A stretch of 18,504 nucleotides of DNA from DASRHG01 sp035650655 (lineage in GTDB: Bacteria > Desulfobacterota > Binatia > DP-6): NCBI GenBank assembly GCA_035650655.1, contig DASRHG010000112.1, positions 1-18,504 of the forward strand, written 5' to 3'. The translations under genes and the position numbers were made by a program. Position 1 is the stretch's first letter; each line of letters opens with the position of its first letter. Under the pieces are notes generated by a model that was not told the origin of the DNA, ran no database searches, and saw only the letters and a list, made by a program, of their open reading frames with translations. This document shows, one piece after another, positions 1-7,300 of this stretch.

Positions 1-306
1 CACCTCGAGCTTGACGAGCGTGCCGATGCCCGCCTCGCGCGCGAGCCGGCAGGTGCGGATCGCCTCCTCGGCGGTGTAGCAGCCGGCGGTGTTCGGGAGG
101 ATCGTGAAGCGGTCGGGGGTGAGGTGGTCGAGCAGGTTCTCCTTCCCGGGGTCCGTGACGTTCACGCGCCGGACGGCGACCGTGACGATCTCGGCGCCGG
201 CGGCCTCGGCGGCCGCCCGCGTCTGGGCGAAGGACGCGTACTTGCCGCTGCCCGTGATGAGGCGCGAGCGGTACTCCCTGCCGGCGAGAACGAACGGGTC
301 GTGCAT
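1..306 (-). CDS. thiG: Thiazole synthase ThiG (3' part beyond window)
   Basis: Only the first 102 codons are present; the gene runs off the left edge. ThiG builds the thiazole phosphate ring of thiamine from deoxyxylulose phosphate, dehydroglycine and sulfur delivered by the ThiS thiocarboxylate. The sequence opens MHDPFVLAGREYRSRLITGS, the standard ThiG N-terminus. It continues with GSGKY, VAVRRVN, ILPNTAGCYTAEEAIR and ends GTLVKLEV. The lysine of that last motif (about K99) fits the Schiff-base lysine known for the family. The ATG shares one base with the thiS stop codon, so thiS and thiG form a translationally coupled pair expressed from the thiS promoter. The assignment is secure; the C-terminal half of the TIM barrel cannot be seen. 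Confidence 0.95.
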   Translation of the reverse strand, partial: MHDPFVLAGREYRSRLITGSGKYASFAQTRAAAEAAGAEIVTVAVRRVNVTDPGKENLLDHLTPDRFTILPNTAGCYTAEEAIRTCRLAREAGIGTLVKLEV

Positions 307-506
307 CAGCCTCCTCCGACGAAGTGGATGATCTCCAGGCGGTCGCCTTCGTGCAGCACGGTCGTGTCGTAGTCCGCGCGCGGGACGACCGCCCGGTTGA
401 GCTCGACGGCGATGCGGCGCGGCCCGAGGCCGAGCGCCGCGACGAGCCCGGCGACGGTGGTGCCGGCCGCGAGCGTGCGCGGCTCGTCGTTCACGATGAC
501 GTTCAC
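306..506 (-). CDS. thiS: Sulfur-carrier protein ThiS
   Basis: A 66-residue ubiquitin-like sulfur carrier that, as a C-terminal thiocarboxylate, donates sulfur to ThiG in thiazole synthesis. The protein reads MNVIVNDEPRTLAAGTTVAG at the N-terminus and ends HFVGGG. The di-glycine tail is the site of adenylation and thiocarboxylation. I chose the GTG at 506 because it aligns with the usual ThiS start and gives the usual length. A TTG at 545 would add 13 residues unlike the family, and that TTG lies inside the best -35 box. No Shine-Dalgarno precedes the GTG; the predicted transcription start is only a few bases upstream. The stop overlaps thiG by one base. Confidence 0.92.
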   Translation of the reverse strand: MNVIVNDEPRTLAAGTTVAGLVAALGLGPRRIAVELNRAVVPRADYDTTVLHEGDRLEIIHFVGGG

Positions 507-516
507 GCCCGTCGGG

Positions 517-545
517 ACGATACCCGCTCGTGCCGGGGCTGACAA
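517..545 (-). promoter_or_regulatory. Candidate sigma-70 promoter for thiSG
   Basis: On the minus strand, TTGTCA (545-540) and TATCGT (522-517) are separated by exactly 17 bases. They match the -35 consensus at 5 of 6 positions and the -10 at 4 of 6. Transcription would begin near 510, about four bases before the GTG of thiS, so the mRNA would be nearly leaderless. I see no TPP riboswitch between promoter and gene, and there is no room for one. Supported by pattern only. Confidence 0.5.
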
Positions 546-592
546 CTGCGTGGTCCCTTGGCTCGCTCGGTGCGGAAGTGTTACGGGGACGC

Positions 593-943
593 GTGGCGGT
601 CACGCGCGACGTGGACCCCTCGGCCGTCGGGGACCTCGGCGGGCGGCCGCCGCGGGCGACGCTCGCGTTCGTCGCGAGCGACGTGGCCGAGGCCCTCCCG
701 GTCGCGGCGCGCCTCGTCGACGGCGTGCACCGCGTCGGCGTCCCGGCGCGGGACGCCGCGGACCTCCACGGGCGCGAGGTGGTGCTCGTCGTCGACGACG
801 GCCCCTACTGGTTCCAGCTCCGCGGGCTCTCCGTGCGCGGCACGGCCCGACGGGCCGCGGGCGCGGACGGCGGGCTCGTCTGGTTCGCGATCGAGCCCCG
901 TCGCGTGCTCGCCTGGGACTTCGGCCGGATCCGCGAGACATGA
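593..943 (+). CDS. Pyridoxamine 5'-phosphate oxidase-fold protein (small, first of pair)
   Basis: A protein of about 116 residues resembling the split-barrel flavin-binding PNPOx-like superfamily. The pattern RATLAFVASD, then an alternating strand region, VVLVVDDGPYWFQLRGLSVR, and a terminal WFAIEPRRVLAWDFGRIRE is typical of short PNPOx-like proteins that bind FMN or F420, or have lost the cofactor. The substrate is unknown. The start is uncertain: GTG codons at 530, 578, 593 and 611 are all in frame and none has a good Shine-Dalgarno. I chose 593 because homologous segments begin shortly after it. The stop overlaps the ATG of the next gene (ATGA), which encodes a second protein of the same fold. 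The gene diverges from thiS. Confidence 0.6.
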   Translation: MAVTRDVDPSAVGDLGGRPPRATLAFVASDVAEALPVAARLVDGVHRVGVPARDAADLHGREVVLVVDDGPYWFQLRGLSVRGTARRAAGADGGLVWFAIEPRRVLAWDFGRIRET

Positions 944-1413
944 GGGTCGAGCTCGCGCACCCCACGGTGCGCACGTTCCTCCGCCGCGGGATGGTCGCGC
1001 TCGTCGCGACGCGCTCGGCCGCGGGGCGGCCGTTCCTCACGCCGCTCTGGTTCGTCGTGCACGCGGGCGTCGTCTGGGTGACGACGGGAACGGCGACGCG
1101 CGCGGCGCGGAACGTCGCGCGGCATCCCGACGTGACCGTGCTCATCCACGGCGAGACGAACGCGGCCGAGGTGGCGGTGCGGCTCCGGGGGCGCGCGACG
1201 CTCCGGCCCGGGCTTCCCCCGTGGCCCGTCCTTCTCCGGATCGCCGTGAAGTACTACCTCGCGCCGCGCGCGCTCCGCTCCGAGGTCGCGAACGTGGCCC
1301 GCTGGCCGCTCCGCACGCGCTACTACGCGTCGGTGGCCGGCGGGCCGGGCCACCTGGCGATCGTCCCGGTCGCCGCCGAGGTCGTCGCGCGTCCGGACCG
1401 GCCCGCCGAGTGA
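940..1413 (+). CDS. Pyridoxamine 5'-phosphate oxidase-fold / F420-type flavin-binding protein
   Basis: A 157-residue split-barrel protein of the PPOX class. Visible features are the N-terminal RGMVALVATRSAAGRPFLTP, then LWFVVHAGVVWVTTGTATRA and ARNVARHPDVTVLIHGE. This is the usual order of strands in PNPOx-like and F420-dependent reductase-like proteins: an 'A-L-V-A-T' first strand, a 'P-L-W-F' substrate strand and an 'R-N-hydrophobic-P-V-L-I' strand. The later YYLAPRALRSEVANVARWPL region is probably helical. The specific reaction cannot be read from the sequence. The ATG at 940 overlaps the upstream stop by four bases, so the two PPOX-fold genes are co-translated and could form a hetero-oligomer (inference). 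Confidence 0.75.
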   Translation: MRVELAHPTVRTFLRRGMVALVATRSAAGRPFLTPLWFVVHAGVVWVTTGTATRAARNVARHPDVTVLIHGETNAAEVAVRLRGRATLRPGLPPWPVLLRIAVKYYLAPRALRSEVANVARWPLRTRYYASVAGGPGHLAIVPVAAEVVARPDRPAE

Positions 1414-1429
1414 CCTCGCGCAGGCGAGG
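1414..1429 (+). terminator. Hairpin immediately after the PPOX pair
   Basis: CCTCGC, a GCAG loop and GCGAGG form a perfect 6-bp stem directly after the stop codon at 1411-1413. There is no T-run, so it is at best a weak intrinsic terminator or an RNA-stabilising 3' end. Confidence 0.35.
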
Positions 1430-1502
1430 GGATTCCCGCCCGCGTTCCCGAAGTCTCCTCGACACCGCGCCCCCGCGTTGGTATGCGGAGGCTCCTCCTC
1501 CC

Positions 1503-2633
1503 ATGCGCGACGTCCACGGGCGGCCGACGGTCGCCGAGGTGAGCCTCTCGGCCCTTCGGGCCAACTGCGGCCGGGCCCGTGAGCTCGTCGGACCCTCCGT
1601 CGCCGTCATGGCGGTCGTCAAGGCCGACGCCTACGGGCACGGCGCTGCCGCGGCGGCGCGCGCCTTCCTCGACGCGGGCGCGGCGGCGCTCGGCGTCTCC
1701 ACGGTCGAGGAGGCGGTGGAGCTCCGCCGGGCGGGCATCGGGGGCCCGATGGTCGTCCTCGGCGGCGCGTTCGCTGGCGAGGAGGACGCCGTCGTCGCCC
1801 ACGACCTCGCGGCGGCAGTGAGCACGCCCGCGGCGGCGCGCGCGCTCTCGGCCGCGGCGGCGCGCGCGGGACGGACCGTCGCGCTCCATCTGAAGGTCGA
1901 CACGGGGATGACGCGCCTCGGCTGCGACGCCGGCGACCTCGCCGCGCTCGGCACGGCGGTCGCCGCCCTGCCGCACGTCGCGGTGGCCGGCGTCTTCTCG
2001 CACTTCGCATCGGCCGACGAGGTCGAGACGGCGACCGCGCGGGCGCAGCTCGCACGCTTCGCCGCCGCCGTCGAAGCGCTCGCCGCGGCCGGCGTCCGCC
2101 CGCCGCACGTCCACCTCGCGAACAGCGCCGCCGTGCTCGCGCTGCCCGCCGCGCACTTCACCATGGTCCGCCCGGGCCTGATGCTCTACGGCTACGCGCC
2201 GGCGCCGCACCTCGCCGCGCGCGCCGCGCTCCGGCCGGCGATGCGGTTTCGCACCGCGGTCGCGCTCGTCCGCCGGGTGGAGGCGGGGCGCGCGGTGGGG
2301 TACGGAGGGACGTGGGTGGCGCAGCGGCCGAGCACGATCGCAGTTCTGCCCGTCGGATACGCCGACGGCTATCATCGCCTCGCCTCGAATCGGGCGCAGG
2401 TGGCGCTCCGCGGGCGGCGCGTGCCGGTCGCCGGGCGCGTCTGCATGGACCACACGATGCTCGACGTGACCGACGTGCCGGGCGTCGCCGTCGGGGATCG
2501 GGCGACGCTCTTCGGCGACGGGATCGGCGCGGACGAGCTCGGCGGTTGGTGCGAGACGATCGCGTACGAGGTGCTGACGGCGGTGGGGAAGCGCGTGCCG
2601 CGCGTTCACGTGGAGGACTTCACGGATGGGTAG
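1503..2633 (+). CDS. alr: Alanine racemase
   Basis: A PLP enzyme of 376 residues that interconverts L- and D-alanine for peptidoglycan. The N-terminal TIM barrel carries MAVVKADAYGHG, with K40 as the PLP lysine and Y44 at the usual place. HLKVDTGMTRLG has R138, which contacts the pyridine ring in the family; VRPGLMLYGY follows. The C-terminal beta domain holds AVGYGGTW (Y267, the second catalytic base) and VCMDHTMLD, close to the consensus. Length and motifs are complete, so it should be active. The ATG at 1503 has GGAGG at 1487-1491, 11 bases upstream. Its last eight bases overlap purH, making this the first gene of a core-metabolism operon. Confidence 0.96.
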   Translation: MRDVHGRPTVAEVSLSALRANCGRARELVGPSVAVMAVVKADAYGHGAAAAARAFLDAGAAALGVSTVEEAVELRRAGIGGPMVVLGGAFAGEEDAVVAHDLAAAVSTPAAARALSAAAARAGRTVALHLKVDTGMTRLGCDAGDLAALGTAVAALPHVAVAGVFSHFASADEVETATARAQLARFAAAVEALAAAGVRPPHVHLANSAAVLALPAAHFTMVRPGLMLYGYAPAPHLAARAALRPAMRFRTAVALVRRVEAGRAVGYGGTWVAQRPSTIAVLPVGYADGYHRLASNRAQVALRGRRVPVAGRVCMDHTMLDVTDVPGVAVGDRATLFGDGIGADELGGWCETIAYEVLTAVGKRVPRVHVEDFTDG

Positions 2634-4149
2634 ACCGAGACGGGCGCTCCTCAGCGTGAGCGACAAGCGCGGGCTTCTCGACTTCGCGCGCGGGCTCGCG
2701 GCGCTCGACGTCGAGCTCCTCTCGACGGGGGGGACGGCGAAGCTCCTCGCGGAGGGCGGCCTCCGCGTGACGCAGGTGAGCGACTACACGGGCTTTCCCG
2801 AGATGCTGGACGGGCGCGTGAAGACCCTCCATCCGAAGATCCACGGCGGCCTTCTCGGGCGGCGCGATCTCCCCGCGCACGTGGAGGCGATGCGGCGGCA
2901 CGGGATCGAGCCGATCGACCTCGTCGTCGTGAACCTCTATCCCTTCCGCGAGACGGTCGCGAAGCCCGGCGTCGCGCTCGCCGAGGCGATCGAGAACATC
3001 GACATCGGCGGCCCCTCGATGCTGCGCTCCGCGGCGAAGAACCACGACGCCGTCACGGTGATCGTCGACCCGGCGGACTACGAGCCGGTGCTGGCCGAGC
3101 TGCGCGCGCACGGCGAGACGACGCTCGAGACGCGCCGCCGCCTCGCCGTCAAGGTGTTCCACACGACGGCCGTCTACGACGGCGCGATCGCGGACTTCCT
3201 CTCCGGGGGCGGCACCTTCCACTGGGGCGGCACGAAGGCGCTCGCCATGCGCTACGGCGAGAACCCGCATCAGGCGGCCGCGCTCTACGGCGACTTCCTG
3301 CGCGTCGCCGAGCCGCTCCACGGCAAGGAGCTCTCCTACAACAACGTCGTCGACATCGACGCCGCGCTCGCGCTCGCCGAGGAGTTCCGCGCGGCGGGCG
3401 AGACCGCGGTCGCGATCTTGAAGCACAACACGCCCTGCGGCGTCGGCACGGGGCGCGACGCGCTCGAGGCGTGGGAGCGCGCGCTCGCGACGGACCCGGA
3501 GTCCCCCTTCGGCGGCATCGTCGTCTCGACGACGCCCTGGACGCTCGCGCTCGCGCGGGCGGTCGACGAGCTCTTCACCGAGGTCCTGATCGCGCCCGCC
3601 TTCGAGCCGGACGCGCTCGCGCTCCTCCGGCGGAAGAAGAACCGCCGCCTCGTCCGCTGGCATCCCGAGGCGGCGCCGCGGGATGCGAAGGCGCTCCGCG
3701 GCGTCGTCGGCGGCCTCCTCGTGCAGGACGCCGACCGCACGATGGAGGACCCCGCCGCGGCGAAGGTCGTGACGACGCGGGCGCCGACGCCCGAGGAGCT
3801 CCGCGCGCTCGCGTTCGCGTGGAAGGTCGTGAAGCACGTGAAGTCGAACGCGATCTGCTTCGCGGCCGCGGACCGGACGCTCGCGCTCGGCGGCGGGCAG
3901 ACCTCGCGCGTCGAGCCGGTGCGGAACGCGCGGGCCCGCGCCGCGCGCCTCGGGATCCCGCTCGCGGGCAGCGTGCTCGCGAGCGATGCGTTCTTCCCCT
4001 TCCCCGACGGGCTCGAAGAGGCCGCGGCCGCGGGCGCGACCGCCGTCGTCCAGCCCGGGGGCTCGACCCGCGACGACCAGGTGATCGCCGCGGCCGACCG
4101 GCTCGGCGTCGCGATGGTCTTCACCGGCGTCCGTCACTTCCGGCACTAG
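2626..4149 (+). CDS. purH: Bifunctional AICAR formyltransferase / IMP cyclohydrolase
   Basis: A cytoplasmic enzyme of 507 residues catalysing the last two steps of de novo IMP synthesis: formylation of AICAR with 10-formyl-THF, then ring closure. The N-terminal MGS-like cyclohydrolase domain shows ALLSVSDKRGLLDFA, LLSTGGTAKLL and GRVKTLHPKIHGGLL. The transformylase domain shows MRYGENPHQAAALYG, KHNTPCGVG (K266-H267, the catalytic pair), SDAFFPFPDG and VQPGGSTRDDQV. It ends VFTGVRHFRH as in the family. The ATG at 2626 lies inside the end of alr, with GGAGGA at 2612-2617 at good spacing. The purD ATG follows three bases after its stop. Confidence 0.97.
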   Translation: MGRPRRALLSVSDKRGLLDFARGLAALDVELLSTGGTAKLLAEGGLRVTQVSDYTGFPEMLDGRVKTLHPKIHGGLLGRRDLPAHVEAMRRHGIEPIDLVVVNLYPFRETVAKPGVALAEAIENIDIGGPSMLRSAAKNHDAVTVIVDPADYEPVLAELRAHGETTLETRRRLAVKVFHTTAVYDGAIADFLSGGGTFHWGGTKALAMRYGENPHQAAALYGDFLRVAEPLHGKELSYNNVVDIDAALALAEEFRAAGETAVAILKHNTPCGVGTGRDALEAWERALATDPESPFGGIVVSTTPWTLALARAVDELFTEVLIAPAFEPDALALLRRKKNRRLVRWHPEAAPRDAKALRGVVGGLLVQDADRTMEDPAAAKVVTTRAPTPEELRALAFAWKVVKHVKSNAICFAAADRTLALGGGQTSRVEPVRNARARAARLGIPLAGSVLASDAFFPFPDGLEEAAAAGATAVVQPGGSTRDDQVIAAADRLGVAMVFTGVRHFRH

Positions 4150-4152
4150 GTG

Positions 4153-5454
4153 ATGCGCGTCCTCGTCGTCGGCGGCGGCGGGCGCGAGCACGCGCTCGTG
4201 TGGAGGATCCGGCGGAGCCCGCGGGTCGAGGCGGTCGTCTGCGCGCCCGGGAACGCGGGCATCGCGGCGCTCGCCGAGTGTGCGCCCGTCGCCGCGGACG
4301 ACCTCCCGGGGCTCCTCCGGCTCGCGAGGCAGGAGCGGATCGACCTGACCGTCGTCGGGCCCGAGCTGCCGCTCACGATGGGGCTCGTCGACCGGTTCGA
4401 GGCCGCCGGGCTCCGCGCCTTCGGGCCGTCGGCCGCCGCGGCGCGGCTCGAGGGGTCGAAGGCGTTCGCGAAGGAGGTCCTGAAGCAGCATCGGGTCCCG
4501 ACCGCCTTCTTCGGCATCTTCACCGATCCCGACGACGCCGCGCACTACGTCCGCGAGGTCGGCGCACCGCTCGTCGTGAAGGCGGACGGGCTCGCGGCGG
4601 GAAAGGGCGTCTTCATCTGCCCCACCGTGCCGGACGCGCTCGAGGCGATCGACGAGCTCATGCGGAGCCGCATCTTCGGGGACGCGGGCGCGCGCGTCGT
4701 GGTCGAGGAGTGCCTCGAGGGCGAAGAGGTGTCGTTCATGGCGCTCACGGACGGCACGACCGTGCTCCCGCTCGCGACCTCGCAGGATCACAAGCGCGCG
4801 CAGGACGGCGACCGCGGCCCGAACACGGGCGGCATGGGCGCGTATTCGCCGGCGCCGGCCGTCGGCCCCGAGCTCGAGGCGCGCATCATGCGCGAGATCA
4901 TGGAGCCCGTCGTGCGGGGCCTCGCGCGCCAGGGGATCGTCTATCGGGGCGTCCTCTACGCCGGGCTCATGCTGACGGAGAGCGGACCCAAGGTGCTCGA
5001 GTTCAACGTCCGCTTCGGCGACCCCGAGGCGCAGGCGCTCCTCGTGCGGCTCCGCTCGGACGCGATCGAGCTGTTCGAGCGCGCGTGCGAGGGGCGGCTC
5101 GCCGGGGCGACGATCGAGTGGGACCCGCGCGCGGCCGTCTGCGTCGTGCTCGCGGCGGAGGGCTATCCCGGCGCCGTCGAGCGGGGCCGGCCGATCGAGG
5201 GGCTCGACGCGCTCCGCGACTGGCCCGACGGCGTCGTCTTCCACGCCGGCACCCGACGCGCCGGCGACGCGATCGTGACCGACGGCGGGCGCGTGCTCGG
5301 CGTGACGGCGCTCGGCGACACGATCGAGCGCGCGGTCGCGGCGGCGTACGAGGGCGTCGGCCGCATCCGGTGGCGCGGCATGCAGTTCCGGAAGGACATC
5401 GGCCATCGCGCCCTCGCGTGGGGGACGAAGGAGGCGCGTGACGCGCGCCCCTGA
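4153..5454 (+). CDS. purD: Phosphoribosylamine--glycine ligase (GAR synthetase)
   Basis: An ATP-grasp ligase of 433 residues joining glycine to phosphoribosylamine, the second step of purine synthesis. It starts MRVLVVGGGGREHALVWRI, the PurD N-domain signature. The ATP-grasp core has VVKADGLAAGKGV, EECLEGEEVSFM and ATSQDHKRAQDGDRGPNTGG followed by MGAYSPAP. The metal and ATP site YAGLMLTESGPKVLEFNVRF is followed by GDPEAQ. Length is normal. The ATG at 4153 is three bases past the purH stop; a GTG at 4150 in the same frame is an alternative. The 3' end overlaps tsaC by 17 bases. purH and purD as neighbours is common in bacteria. Confidence 0.97.
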   Translation: MRVLVVGGGGREHALVWRIRRSPRVEAVVCAPGNAGIAALAECAPVAADDLPGLLRLARQERIDLTVVGPELPLTMGLVDRFEAAGLRAFGPSAAAARLEGSKAFAKEVLKQHRVPTAFFGIFTDPDDAAHYVREVGAPLVVKADGLAAGKGVFICPTVPDALEAIDELMRSRIFGDAGARVVVEECLEGEEVSFMALTDGTTVLPLATSQDHKRAQDGDRGPNTGGMGAYSPAPAVGPELEARIMREIMEPVVRGLARQGIVYRGVLYAGLMLTESGPKVLEFNVRFGDPEAQALLVRLRSDAIELFERACEGRLAGATIEWDPRAAVCVVLAAEGYPGAVERGRPIEGLDALRDWPDGVVFHAGTRRAGDAIVTDGGRVLGVTALGDTIERAVAAAYEGVGRIRWRGMQFRKDIGHRALAWGTKEARDARP

Positions 5455-6034
5455 CCCGGTGGCGGCGCTCGCCGCCGGCGGCCTCGTCGTGTTCCCGACC
5501 GAAACCGTCTACGGCCTGGGGGCGGACGCGCTCGCGCCCGCGGCCGTCGCGCGGCTCGTCGAGGTCCGGGGCCGGGACGAGGGGAAGCCGATCCTCGTCC
5601 TCGTCCGCGATCTCGCGATGGCGGCGTCGGTCGCGCGCGAGGTCCCGGCGGCGGCGCGGCGGCTCGCGGCGCGGTTCTGGCCGGGGCCGCTGACGCTCGT
5701 CCTGCCCGCGCGCGACGATCTGGCGCCCCCGCTCACCGCCGGCACGGGGACGATCGGCGTCCGGGTGTCGAGCCACCCCGTCGCGGCGGCCCTCGTCGCG
5801 GGCCTCGGCCGCCCCGTGACGGCGCCGAGCGCGAATCCGCCGGGCGCGCCCCCGCCGCGCCGCCTCGACGAGGCGCGCGCGTGGTTCGGTGCGCGCGTCG
5901 ACGCGTGGGTCGACGGCGGCACGCTTCCAGGCGGCGCCTCCACGGTCGCCGTCGCGGACGACCGCGGCGTGCGCGTCCTGCGGCCGGGTTCGATCGCGGA
6001 GCCGGCGCTCCGCGCGGCGCTCGAGGACGCGTGA
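5438..6034 (+). CDS. tsaC: Threonylcarbamoyl-AMP synthase (YrdC/Sua5 domain)
   Basis: A 198-residue YrdC-domain protein that makes L-threonylcarbamoyladenylate from threonine, bicarbonate and ATP, the first step of tRNA t6A37 modification. Motifs seen are LVVFPTETVYGLGADAL, RGRDEGKPILVLV, ARFWPGPLTLVLPA, GTIGVRVSSHPV, VTAPSANPPG and the terminal VRVLRPGSI. It has the YrdC domain only, without the C-terminal Sua5 extension. The GTG at 5438 lies inside the end of purD. AAGGAGG (5428-5434) precedes it, but with only three bases of spacing. The next in-frame GTG (5459) would remove the conserved start of the domain only slightly. The stop shares one base with the next ATG. Confidence 0.94.
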   Translation: MTRAPDPVAALAAGGLVVFPTETVYGLGADALAPAAVARLVEVRGRDEGKPILVLVRDLAMAASVAREVPAAARRLAARFWPGPLTLVLPARDDLAPPLTAGTGTIGVRVSSHPVAAALVAGLGRPVTAPSANPPGAPPPRRLDEARAWFGARVDAWVDGGTLPGGASTVAVADDRGVRVLRPGSIAEPALRAALEDA

Positions 6035-7242
6035 TGGCCGTCGTCCGTCCGCTCGCCGGAGTCCGCTACGACACGACGAAAGTCGGCGACCCGGGGAACG
6101 TCCTCGCGCCGCCGTACGACGTGATCTCGCCGTCCGACCAGGACGCCCTCCACGCGCGGAGCCCGTACAACGTGATCCGACTGATCCTCCCCAGGGACCC
6201 GGATCGCGGCGCGGCGGCCGGGCGCCAGCTCCGCGCCTGGATGGCGTCGGGCGTCCTCGTCCACGACCCCGAGCCCGCGCTCTACCTCTACTCCCAGCGC
6301 TTCTCGCTCCCGGACGGCACGACGCGCCGCCGCGACGGCGTCATCTGCCTCCTCCAGCTCGAGGACTTCGCGCGCGGCGTCGTCCGCCCGCACGAGCGGA
6401 CGCTCCCGGGCCCGAAGGCGGACCGGCTCCGCATCCTCCGCGCGACGGGGGCGAACCTGAGCCCGATCTTCGGCCTCTACGCGCGCCCGGGCGAGCGCGT
6501 GCGCGATCTCCTCGGGGGGGCCGCGCTCCGCGCGCCCGTCCTCGCCGTCCAGGATTGGCACCAGCTCTGGCGCGTGACCGACGCCGGCGCGATCGCGCGC
6601 TTCACGGAGGCGCTCGCCGCGGAGTCGGTCATCATCGCCGACGGACACCACCGCTACGAGACGGCGCTCGCGTACCGCGACGAGCAGCCGGGCAACCCGG
6701 CCGCGCGCTTCGTGATGGCGTACCTCGCGAACGAGGAGGAGGAGGGCGTCGTCATCCTGCCGACGCACCGCCTGGTCCGCCCGCCGCTCCCGATCCCCGC
6801 GGAGCGGCTCGAAGCCGGCATCCGCGCGGCGTTCGACGTGACGCCGCGGCCCGCGGGTTGCAAGCGCGCGGCGAACGAGATCGACCTCGTGCTGCCGGGC
6901 CGGCAGCTCCGGCTCCGGCCGCGGCCCGAGGCGACGGTGCGGTTGGACGCGCTGCCCCCCGTGCTGCGCGGGCTCGACGTCGCGCTCGTCCACGGCGCGA
7001 TCCTCCGCCCGCTGCTCGGGCTCGAGGGCCCCCAGCTCGACTACACGCACGACGACGAGGAGGCGATCGACGCGGTCGCGGCCGGCCGCGCCGCCGCCGC
7101 GTTCCTCCTGAATCCTCCCTCGATGCACGACGTGCGCGCCGTCTGCCTCGCGGGCGAGACGATGCCCGAGAAGTCGACGTACTTCTACCCGAAGCTCGCG
7201 ACGGGGATGGTGATCGCGCTCGTCGGGCCCCCGTGGGTGTGA
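6034..7242 (+). CDS. DUF1015 family protein
   Basis: A 402-residue protein of the DUF1015 family (PF06245), of uncertain biochemical function. Family marks include the N-terminal VRPLAGVRYDTTKVGDPGNV followed by LAPPYDVISP. Later come LYLYSQRF, FARGVVRPHERTLPGPKADR, SPIFGLY, and the strongly conserved ADGHHRYETAL (D203, H205, H206, R207, Y208), which looks like an active-site or metal-binding loop. It is soluble and has no signal peptide or membrane segment. The ATG overlaps the tsaC stop by one base, so it is the last gene of the alr-purH-purD-tsaC run. That linkage does not define its substrate. Confidence 0.88.
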   Translation: MAVVRPLAGVRYDTTKVGDPGNVLAPPYDVISPSDQDALHARSPYNVIRLILPRDPDRGAAAGRQLRAWMASGVLVHDPEPALYLYSQRFSLPDGTTRRRDGVICLLQLEDFARGVVRPHERTLPGPKADRLRILRATGANLSPIFGLYARPGERVRDLLGGAALRAPVLAVQDWHQLWRVTDAGAIARFTEALAAESVIIADGHHRYETALAYRDEQPGNPAARFVMAYLANEEEEGVVILPTHRLVRPPLPIPAERLEAGIRAAFDVTPRPAGCKRAANEIDLVLPGRQLRLRPRPEATVRLDALPPVLRGLDVALVHGAILRPLLGLEGPQLDYTHDDEEAIDAVAAGRAAAAFLLNPPSMHDVRAVCLAGETMPEKSTYFYPKLATGMVIALVGPPWV

Positions 7243-7264
7243 GACGAGCGCGAGACGGACGGCT

Positions 7265-7293
7265 TTGCGCTGCCTCCGCCGCTTGCGTACAAC
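7265..7293 (+). promoter_or_regulatory. Candidate promoter for thyX
   Basis: TTGCGC (7265-7270) and TACAAC (7288-7293) are spaced by 17 bases. The -35 is weak (3 of 6) and the -10 moderate (4 of 6). Seven bases later is the thyX ATG, so the transcript would start at or next to the start codon. The 58-base gap after the DUF1015 gene contains no obvious hairpin. Confidence 0.35.
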
Positions 7294-7300
7294 GACGCCG

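Noticed and set aside
507..592. TPP riboswitch upstream of thiS
   Set aside because: Thiamine genes often have one, but the predicted transcript start is only a few bases before the start codon, and I find no THI-box-like conserved segments in the gap.
1459..1487. Promoter TCGACA-17-TATGCG before alr
   Set aside because: Spacing is right but the -10 matches only three positions and would place the GGAGG Shine-Dalgarno upstream of the transcript start; too weak to annotate.
558..2633. 691-codon frame that would extend alanine racemase upstream
   Set aside because: The extra 315 residues are out of frame with the two PPOX-fold genes and look like Arg/Ser/Ala noise; alanine racemase has its normal start and length from ATG 1503.
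2620..5406. 928-codon open frame on the minus strand opposite purH and purD
   Set aside because: Antisense frame kept open by extreme G+C; the protein is His/Arg/Glu low-complexity sequence with no family motif, while the plus strand encodes clear PurH and PurD.
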